A DNA stretch of 64,000 nt. Origin: Podospora bellae-mahoneyi. Its lineage: Eukaryota > Ascomycota > Sordariomycetes > Sordariales > Podosporaceae. The stretch spans positions 3,968,001-4,032,000 of the forward strand of contig NC_085881.1 in NCBI RefSeq assembly GCF_035222275.1, in the 5' to 3' direction. The translations under genes and the position numbers were made by a program. Positions within the stretch are counted from its first letter, which is position 1. Each line of letters starts with the position of its first letter. Under the pieces are notes generated by a model, which saw nothing but the letters and a program-made list of their open reading frames with translations, had not been told where the DNA came from and did not search any database. Below are positions 56,002 through 64,000 of the stretch, piece after piece.

Positions 56002-57877
56002 TCAAAAAGATAGAAAAGGCAACTGCCAATCCTCCCTCAGCCTCTTCTTCTCTCTCCTCTCCACTCTCTCCTGTGCCCTCCTCTTTCTTCTCGAAGCCCC
56101 CCTATCCTCCATAAACCTTCCATACCTCCACTCCAACCACTTTCTCAAGAAGATTTCAAAATCTGTCTTGGTCAGCCTCCCCTCCCACGTCAAGCCCTGC
56201 AATCTACACCCCACCCCCGTCCCCCTAAACTCCCTCACCAACCGTGTCGGCACCTTCCCATACCTCCCCCACCAAGTATGAGCCGTCTCAACCTGCGTCC
56301 CAAACTCCCCAAAAACAACCTTATCCCTGAACAGCTTCGACACCCCCTTCCTCTGCCCCTTTAGCTTCCACTCCTTCTTCTTCATACTCCCATACTCTTT
56401 CCCATTCAACTTATCCCACTTTACATTCTTCATCCCCTCCCACTCTTGTTTCCACTGCTCCCTCTCCTTCCTATCCTTACCCACTGTTCCCAACCCCAAC
56501 CCCTCCCTCCACGCCCTCACCACCGCCTCAGTCTCTTTCTGTCCAAAAACCCCCATCTGCATCAACTCCTTAACAGCTTTATAAAACCCCTTGTTATCAT
56601 TAAACACCTCCCCCAACCCCAACCTCCTCCTATTCTTCTCTCTCTCCAGATCAGGAATCACATTCCCATTCTCGTCATACCTCACCGCAGGCAACTCACT
56701 CTCCCTAACCGCCTTTCGCATCCCCTCCTCCGCCCACACCTTCTTCTTCCTCGCCCCATCATCCCAACCCGGCCCACCACCACCACCACCACCACCACCA
56801 CCATCAAAACTAGCATCCGATTCATCGCTCGTATCCATCTCCATCACATCAGCAGGCGGGTCCAACCCGTCCGGCTCCGTCGCCGCCCGCCGCGCAGAAT
56901 GCGCCACATACCCCGTCCAATACAGATCTGACTCCGCAGTGGGAGCAGCCCCCGTTGATCTCCCCCCCCCAACAGCAGCAACAACACCACCGGTTCGGGT
57001 GAATGCATTAACCCCCCCTCCGACACCAACACCAGGAAGAGCAGCAGCAGCAATATCACCCCCAGGACCAAGGTTAGACCCAGCAACACTAACCACATTC
57101 TTCTTCCTCGCCCCCCCAAGAGTAACAGGCGTCACCAGCCCCCCCGCGCCACCACGACCAGGTGTGCTTTGCCTTGGTGTGTTTCCCCCAGGTGTTCTCC
57201 CAGGCGGGGTTTTGGGCGGCTCGGGAGTCTTCCTCCCCGGTGGTGGTGGTGGTTGCGGTGGTGGTGTCTTGGGACCGGTAACACTCCCAACAACACTAGG
57301 CGTGGGCGTCTTCCTCCCCCCCGAAGCAGCACTAGGCGTCTTCCCCCTCCCGCCGCCACTGTTGTCAGGACTAACGTCTGTGTTCGGGCTCGAAACAACA
57401 ACCGGCTGGGCAGGGCTCTCAACCTCCTCTTCTGATCCCGAGTAGGAAGGAGAAGACGAAAGAGGTTCGTATACCGCCTCCGACTCCTCATCGCTGACTG
57501 CTACATCGTCAATCTCACTGTCATCAACGACAAACTCGGGGGGTGGGAAGCCGACCTGTAGCGGTTTGCTGCTGCTGCTGCTGCTGACCAGCTGTACCAG
57601 TGTTTTGAGTAGCGCTCGCCGCCGCAGCAACGGCAGCTTGAGCCCTCGTCTGAGCCCTGGTTGCCCTTCTGGCCGGCTTCGCCATCACCGAGTCGTCGTC
57701 GTCGCTGCTGATAAAGTCCCTGTACCCATACCCGACATTGCCCGCCTCCCGCTCCAGTTCCTCGTCGTATCCCCCCTCGACATAATACTCTTCGTTGCAG
57801 CACTCATCATCCTTTTGGTCACATTGTTGTTGGTTCTGCTGTTGCAGAGCCTGGCGCATCCATTGGAGAAAAGACAT
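56002..57877 (-). CDS. unknown protein, Gly/Pro-rich with a conserved-looking basic C-terminus
   Basis: I do not recognise this gene. Start ATG at 57877 is in a strong context (tcaccATGTCT). The first frame runs as MSFLQWMRQALQQQ with an acidic stretch (ISSDDDDSVM) and Ala/Gln runs, to about 57530. A second frame carries the rest to 56002: a Pro/Thr/Gly-rich linker with KTP repeats, a run of ten Gly, then a 200-residue helical, Lys/Arg/Trp-rich end (KAVKELMQMGVFGQKETEAV, WKQEWEGMKNVKWDKL, FLRKWLEWRYGRFM) that looks folded. The frames must be joined by an intron near a CAG repeat. One option (57588-57501, 88 nt) gives 595 aa; another would keep more of the second frame's start. The C-terminal block may bind nucleic acid, judging only by charge and Trp/Arg content. 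Probably restricted to related fungi. Confidence 0.6.
57568..57588. repeat. (GCT)n / (CAG)n coding microsatellite
   Basis: About seven GCT units on the plus strand; on the coding strand they read as poly-Gln in one frame and poly-Ser in the next. It lies exactly where the two frames of the unknown gene overlap. Confidence 0.85.
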
Positions 57878-59803
57878 GGTGACAAGTAGTAGTAATAGTA
57901 GCAAGGTGATTGATAGACCAGGACAGACAGAAGCCTCGAACAGTTTAACTGAGAGAAAAAGTAGGCAGATAGTAAGCAAGTAGCAATTTTATTGGTTTTC
58001 TAATAATTCTTTTCGAGGTACTATACCCTGAACGCAGACGGCCGGACAAAAAGCCATTGGTGGTCCGAGCGGCCATGCTCCAAAACTGCTTATTTCACAT
58101 CACCCCTTTGTTCAACAACCAAAGCTCCAGCTCACAAGTGCGCTGATTTTAAAGTGCCCAAAGCTTAACGCCGGAATGGACAATGACAACAGGAGCACCA
58201 TGTTGACCTTGTGCTCTTCCAACCAATCCTCAAAACGAAAAAAGAAAAAGAGATAAAAAGAAAAAAAGAAAAAAAGAAAAAAAAGACAAAGAAGAAGAGA
58301 ATAAACAAATGTATGTGGACTTTGGATTTGCGTCCACTGTTGACTTTTGAAGCTGAGAGAAAAATGCACAATGCCCCTACCAGTAAACCACTTGGTTGTT
58401 GTTGACCCCATCCCATCCCCGCCGAAAACAGACAGCCTTCCCTCTTCAATGTCCGGAACCAAAGGTAAGCGCATGGAGGATTAACCAGCCAACTTCAGCC
58501 ACAGTCCCCTCCACTCATCCATGATGTAGTCGTGCCCTTCCATTGTCTTTTCTCCCATGCTACCATGTCTCAGACACAGAAACAATGCATGCATGTCTCG
58601 CCAACTACCGCCATCAACCCTCGTCGGCCTCACCGCTGACCAGTTGGTCGAATGCTTCCTCCATGCTCGCCAAAGTGTACCGGGTACTGGAATGCAGATA
58701 GCGAGGACATTGTGACAGGCAACCGTCGGCGGACCGCAGAGCGTGGCGTTTGCCTGTGTAACAAACCCAACAGACATGTCTCGGGCCTATGCATAAACTC
58801 CGCCCACACGGGCTTCGTACCTGGAAAGACATAAACTAGTTAGCTCCGTCAGCTTGAGACACGATAGGTTACCTGCTCTGCCCTTTTGGCGACGGAATCA
58901 AGTCAGCAGTATGGAGGTATTGCCAAAAACGAGGGATCCACGGGGACGAACAAAGACGCTTTGGGTTGCCACTTGACTTGAAAGTTTTTTTTTCTGTTTT
59001 TTTTATAAAAAAAAACAGAAAAAAAAACCAACACGTTTGCACCACTGGGGCCATGGCGATACTTAATGCACGTGTGTCAAGGGCGTATTATGCTGTGTGG
59101 GTGTGAAGGTGTCAGGGATAGGAAGATGGTGATGGTAATCGCAAGGACGCATTTACATGTCGGAAAAAAAGGCTGTTAGTTTGTGGTGTGTCACGGATCA
59201 AGGCTGGCTGGCTGGCTGAAGTTGATGTGTTTCGTATCATGTCGACTACGTAATGAAATCCCCCGGTCTGAAAACTGCCGCCGTGCTTTTATGCCGCTGC
59301 TGCAAAAGTCGTCACGAAATTGAGATGCCGATGAGCCGTAGCAAAGAGGCGGAAAAAAAGTGATAGTACAAGCGAGGCTGTCATCCAAGTGGAAACTCGA
59401 TAGAATGACGGCGAATGGGTAGGCCCACCCCAAAACAAGTGTCGACCAGTGCTGCCGCAAACCGGAGAGTGCCAGTCCCAACCCCTCAACCCTCGGAACT
59501 GTCGAAAGTCGCAACCCAGAGAAAGGCTAAGAAGTAAAAAGATCTAGAACCCCAGAGGCTGCCAAGACGATGTGCCGAATAAACAGAGGCCGTTTAACCC
59601 TCCAAGATTGCCGAAACTCCTGCTGTCCGAATCGCGTTTTAGGATATCCGATTTTTCCCCAGTGCCAGACGCGAAAAAAACAAGAAAAAGGAAAGAAATC
59701 CCGTGCTGTGAAGACGTCAAATGCCAGAGAGAAAAGGGATGCCCGATACTTAGCGAGCGCCTAGAGAGGACGAGTCAGTAACTAGTTGTCGAGGGGAGGG
59801 CGA
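57878..59803. other. intergenic with a perfect inverted repeat, no gene seen
   Basis: 1.9 kb between the unknown gene's start and the Tra2-like gene's 3' end. Holds an A/G-rich tract at about 58236-58300 (poly-A broken by single G) and the hairpin at 58984-59028. Open frames are short and cross these simple sequences. Confidence 0.5.
58984..59028. repeat. perfect 21-bp inverted repeat, 3-nt loop
   Basis: The left arm is G, nine T, CTG, eight T; after the 3-nt spacer ATA the right arm is eight A, CAG, nine A, C. The arms are exact reverse complements. Such a DNA palindrome could extrude as a cruciform, and in RNA would fold into a long A-U hairpin. No flanking target-site duplication typical of a MITE was recognised. 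Confidence 0.9.
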
Positions 59804-61118
59804 TCAAGGTCCATTACCGTAGGGGTCACGGCTGTCGCCGCGGGGAGCAGCGTCGCCATAGCCGGCAGCGGCAGGAGGAGCGGCGTCACGAGGACGGGAG
59901 TCGCGCTCACTCGGACGATCGTAGCCACGGTCAGCGCGGTCACCACGGTCGTAGCTGGGACCACCCCGACGGTCATCACCGCCACCACGTCCGCCGCCAT
60001 AGCCACGATCATCACGGCCGGCGTAGCGGTCAATGCCACCACGGCCACCATAGTTGTCGTCACGCTCACGGCGGTCATACCCGCGGTCATCACGGTAATC
60101 ACGGCCGTAGCCACGGTCATCGCGATAGTCACGGCCACCGCCGCCGCCGCCACCATAGCCGCGGTCGTATCCACGATCAGGGGCCCCACGGTCGTAAGCG
60201 CGGTCATCCCCACGATAACCACGGTGAGAGCCGCCACGGTACGAGTCGTCTCCACCACGGTAACCACCGCCGCCATAACCGCCGCCATAGCCACCACCAC
60301 GACGACGGTCATCAAAACGACCACGGCCATCTTCTGGTCTAGTTAGCCTTGACCCTTATACACGATGATGGAAGGAACTAGATACTCACCGCGCTTGGGA
60401 GGACCGAAATACTTGCCCGGGGTGGGAGTGCGAGGACGGGCGCGACGAGCCTTCTCAATAGAAAGAGTGCGACCCTCAATCACCTCACCACGAAGGCCAT
60501 CAATCGCAGCCTCAGCCATTTCGGAAGTAACCATCTTGACGAAGCCAAAGCCACGGGACTCGCCAGTGTGGGGATCCTTCATGATCTGGCACTTCTCGAC
60601 CTCGCCATACTTCTCGAACAGACGGGTAACCTCGGCCTCCTCGAGACGAGGATGGATGCCGGTGACGAAGAGGTTGGAGCCAGGATTGACGGCACCATCT
60701 TCACCCTTCTGGGAGTTGTTATCACTCTTAACCGGGGCGCTGTTGGACGATGAAATCAATTAGCGGGTTGGCTCCAGACGATGATGAGAAGCTCATGTTT
60801 TGTCTAAATAAATCGAGACAAACATACCGGTCGTTACCGTTGGGCGACATAGAGCGGCGACGCGACTCGTGGCCATCGTCGCGGCGAGGAGAAGCACTGC
60901 GGTCTCGTTCGTAGCGAGGAGCCTCGTCTGTGTTAAGAGAGGGAAAAACGTCAGCGATGATGCTCCTCTCGATCCGAGTCGGAGATGATGGAGTGGAAAA
61001 GAAGCCAGGGTCGACGCGCGCCACACGAGACGCGATCGACATCGATTGATATCAGCAGCGACTTACCATCAAAACGGTCGCCATTGGCGTTCTCGTAGTC
61101 CATCGACGTGGTCGCCAT
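59804..61118 (-). CDS. Tra2-like RRM protein with an RGG/YG-rich tail
   Basis: Four exons: 61118-61067, 60927-60828, 60739-60390 and 60333-59804, giving 343 aa, all with good GT-AG sites. A short Arg/Ser/Asp-rich N-terminus (YERDRSASPRRDDGHESRRR) resembles an SR domain. One RRM follows at about residues 68-145, with RNP2 NLFVTGI and RNP1 ESRGFGFVKM, and family stretches LEEAEVTRLFEKYGEVEKC and EGRTLSIEKARRARPRTPTP. The last exon codes a low-complexity tail of Gly, Arg, Asp and Tyr (RGG, GYG and DDRGY repeats), ending RDPYGNGP. The RRM plus following Arg/Pro linker is typical of transformer-2-type splicing regulators; the tail suggests RNA binding and condensate behaviour. Likely nuclear, in pre-mRNA splicing (inference from family). 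The tail's repeats also leave an antisense frame open, which I do not count as a gene. Confidence 0.9.
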
Positions 61119-62275
61119 CTTTGTGCTAGTTTGTGTAGTGGATGTGAATATGGTTGTGTTCTTGCGAAGGGAAAATAAGAGAAGGTCGCTGCAAGATTTT
61201 TGGTGGAGTTTGGTGCACTCTCGGCGACGGAGAGATTTTGGCTTTGGAGGGGGGGTGGGAAGAGAAAAGAGAGCGAGGGAAGATTTGGTTCGGCCCAGAG
61301 CTCGCAGAAGGGAAGGATGACGGGACAGGAAGAGCTCTGAAAAAAATGGAAATTATCAATGCGCAGCCTGGCTGCCTGGGGTGCAAAACTGCCAAGACCT
61401 GGAGTCGCCGCAAAGGGGGGATTTCGTATTCTCTACGCCTTGTTAGGCCTTGTGGAAGTGAATTGCTCTTCGTTATCGATAGCAGAGTTTTTCCGCAAAC
61501 AAAAGAGGGGAAGGATTTTTAGGACAGATAAAGGTCCAGAGCGAATCAGCAAGAACGAAGGGGGTCATGCGTGCCAATTAAGACATCCTGAGTGAATAGA
61601 AGAGGCGACAATGGCCGGTTGCAAACAAACGAACGGTTCAATGTTTGCCTCTCACCCTCTTCTAGTTGTTACGGTCTAATTGCATATCTAACCTGGGCAA
61701 GTGAACATGAACTAAGCTAAGAATGGCCTAATCAGGGCGAGCTTGTCTTGAATTAACTTCTCCACTCGACCCTAGATCTCGGATCTTATCAATCTCGAAA
61801 GCAAAGGGCCACAGTCACCTCACCCGACAAGAACAACACCGTGAATAGCAAGTGTCATGACTCGTGCTTTCCTGAGACTTGCATAAGGATGCTGAGGCCT
61901 CCTCGTGATGGATGGTGGTCATGGAGGAGGGATGTCGGAGTAACAACAGCAGCCAACAGAGTGGGTGGCAAATTAAAGAGTTGTCCTCTCCATGATTGGA
62001 CAACCCAAAGCAAACTCAAGCGCCTCTTTCCCACTCTTCTCTCCAACTTGTATCACCACTCACGGAGCTCCATGCATCGTGAGGCTGCGTGTTATCATGC
62101 AAGCTCGAACAGCTGCAGCTTAAAACAACAGCGGCACGTGCGCGGATGCCGCAACACGCACCTTGATCGCAAATTTTGTACCCGAAATGAATGTTGCATA
62201 CAGCTGCTTGAAGCTATACTATCATGGCCCTTTTCAGTCTTCGTATGCCCTCACATAGACACTGAACCCAGGTCC
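61119..62275. other. intergenic upstream of the Tra2-like gene, no gene seen
   Basis: 1.16 kb: leader and promoter of the Tra2-like gene and trailer of the glutaminase gene. Open frames such as 61841-62530 (+) run antisense into the glutaminase exon and lack features. Confidence 0.5.
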
Positions 62276-64000
62276 TCAAAGGTCCTCCCAGCCCTCATCA
62301 TCATACTGCTCACCAGTAGAAAGATCCCTCATCAGCACCAACTCAACATCAACCTCTCCAGGCTCCCTCTTATCCAAAAACTTCAATGCCTCCACAGCCT
62401 TGCCTCCGCATGCCCTCTCCAGTGCCAAGAAGGCAAAGTGCCCCCCAACCACCGGTCTCGCCATGAACCAAATCCCCGGGAACCCTCCATTGCCCTCTGT
62501 ATCATACAAGTCCGTAAAAGGACGATCTAACACCAAGTTAGCAAATACACCATCACATGCAGTGGAAAGAGGAGAAGAACCTACCAGTCTCAGTCTCATT
62601 CACCCACCTGGCCACACTCGTCAGAATCTCCGTCCTCGTCTTCCGTCCCGTCACCGCCGCCGCAAAAAACTCCCAGTCACTCTTCGTATACAAGTGCCTC
62701 GAATCCAACGGCAGCCCATACTTTTGCAGAACCGCATGATACCAATCGCTCTGCATCTGGTAGACCTTGTCAGGGATAAAGACGTTCCCATCTTTTTTAG
62801 ACCCGTAAGCCTGTTGCCCAAGTGGTATCTGACTTTCCATCCTCGGCTGCTTCCCACTCTTTCTCCCTCCTGTCACCGAAGATTTGTTCTTGTCCGAAAC
62901 ATGGAAACACAACAGCGAGTCCGCATACAGGTTGTAAATAGTCGTCCAGGATCCATACCAAGTGTACGCCAGCTTGGCATGGGTCCCATCTCTCGAGATG
63001 CCATACTCCTGCCACTTCTCAATATACTCCCCCGCCGTCTCCCGATAAAACTTTGCATCCTCCTTTTCGCCCACAATATCCGCAATCTCGCTCATGGCTT
63101 TAATCCCAATAATCCCCTTCAGCGCCAAGTTCGTCTGGTTCGCCAACCACCCCGCAAAGTCATCCGTGCAAAGCTGATTATGCGGAATAAGCGACTCCCT
63201 GACCAAGTAACCCGTCCACTGCTTCCAAAGCTTGTAAGACCGCGACAACCACTTCTCCGCCGCCTTGGGCGTAGAGCCAAGCTTAGCCTCCCCTCTGGGT
63301 AAATCAATCCCATACTCATCCACACTCTCCCACCATCTCTTCGCCCCCGGAGCCGTCCTCATCCCCTCCGCCCCCTTTGGCCTCACAAACGCAGGATCAG
63401 TATCATATCTCAGCGCATTCGCCAACGCCAACCCCATAATCAACATATTCCCACACTCCTCCACAGGCATATACTCATCCCTCCCATCCGGATGCCCCGT
63501 CGCGTTCGGAAAATGCGCCCCCAGATCATGCATCGAATAGTCGTTCGGATACTGCCCGCTCAGCTGGTGCTCCAGCAGCGGCTCCAGCAGATACGCCAAC
63601 CACCTCGGGTTGGTATACAGGAAGAACGGAAAGGCCGGGAAGATCACATCCACCGTCTGGAAATTCCCATTGCTCGAAATCTCCTTCAAAAACAAAATCG
63701 GGTCCTCGGGCGTCCCCGAAAACTGCGTCGCCCCCAGCACCTGCCTCGCGCTCAGCGCAGCAATATCCTGATACTCCCTCGACCCAGACTCATACGCATC
63801 CCGTGCCAACGCATTCGAATACTCCCCCGCCAGTTTTGCTGCAGTCTCAAAGTCACCAAAATGCCAACCCACTAATTCATCCGCATCGGTAAAAAAACTC
63901 TGCCAAAGCGGCCTCATCATCGTCAACCCCCTAGCACTGGCAAACTGCACAACCGGATCCTGCACCAGCGCCCACGTAAACCTCACGCTCTCCTCCCTTT
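62276..64000 (-). CDS. glutaminase A (GtaA-type), 5' part outside the window
   Basis: Two exons in view: from beyond 64000 to 62585, and 62526-62276, about 555 codons; the N-terminus lies past the right edge. The intron falls in ETETG|gtaggt ... ttag|AT, giving the conserved join TETDRPFTDLYDTEG. Fungal glutaminase A (DUF4965/DUF1793-type) is a secreted or wall-bound enzyme that hydrolyses glutamine to glutamate and ammonia. Recognisable stretches: MRPLWQSFFTDADELVGWHF, SREYQDIAALSARQVLGATQ, GNFQTVDVIFPAFPFFLYTN, HDLGAHFPNATGHPDGRDEY, MPVEECGNMLIMGLALANA and HAKLAYTWYGSWTTIYNLYA. The C-terminal exon carries GIWFMARPVVGGHFAFLALE. The last exon ends VLMRDLSTGEQYDDEGWEDL, slightly beyond the core fold. 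Nitrogen-regulated expression would be expected, and the nmr-1 gene lies 25 kb away, but no regulatory site is visible in the window. Confidence 0.9.

Noticed and set aside
59782-60346. Two long frames opposite or shifted to the last Tra2-like exon, very rich in Val, Thr and Ala
   Set aside because: Explained by the periodic RGG/DDRGY codons, which leave other frames without stops; no start context or domain.

Overview
The window is nuclear DNA from a filamentous ascomycete, most likely a Sordariomycete of the Sordariales (Neurospora/Podospora/Chaetomium-like). The evidence is short GT-AG introns (mostly 50-100 nt) with CTAAC-like branch sites, pyrimidine-rich leaders before ATGs, G+C-rich coding DNA, and a gene set of fungal orthologues: Knr4/Smi1 (GS-1), Rai1, Sec8, an Azf1-like zinc-finger factor, an RFTS-domain protein, Pus4, Sec2-like, Csl4, Erg2, NmrA, a Zn2Cys6 regulator, Fcf1, Csi2-like, a Yor1-type ABC transporter, a Tra2-like RNA-binding protein and glutaminase A. 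I saw no transposon, RIP-degraded DNA, rRNA, tRNA or CRISPR.

Layout. 0-11 kb: the possible first codons of a gene running off the left edge (-), GS-1 (-), then RAI1 (-) and SEC8 (+) as a divergent pair. 11-22.6 kb: an 11.5-kb stretch with no recognisable gene, leading into an Azf1-like C2H2 factor (+, 22.6-24.3 kb). 27-35.5 kb: a compact housekeeping block. The RFTS-domain protein (-) and PUS4 (+) are divergent, then come a Sec2-type coiled-coil protein (-), CSL4 (-) and ERG2 (+), the last two divergent. 37-45 kb: the NmrA/NMR nitrogen regulator (-) and a Zn2Cys6 factor (-). 46-49 kb: FCF1 (-) and a CSI2-like membrane protein (+), divergent. 50-64 kb: a Yor1-type ABC transporter (-), a lineage-restricted unknown protein (-), a Tra2-like RRM/RGG protein (-) and glutaminase A (-, running off the right edge).

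Functional themes are ordinary fungal cell biology: wall and exocytosis (GS-1, Sec8, Sec2-like, Csi2-like), RNA metabolism (Rai1, Csl4, Fcf1, Pus4, Tra2-like), nitrogen use (NmrA, glutaminase), sterols and transport (Erg2, Yor1), and regulation of transcription or chromatin (Azf1-like, Zn2Cys6, RFTS protein). The genes are independent single transcription units, not an operon or biosynthetic cluster. I found no clear new multi-gene system. The least explained parts are the 11.5-kb region upstream of the Azf1-like gene, a perfect 21-bp A/T inverted repeat near 59.0 kb, and the unknown protein at 56.0-57.9 kb.

Exon boundaries were worked out by hand from splice consensus, reading frame and remembered family conservation. 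No alignment or expression data were available.
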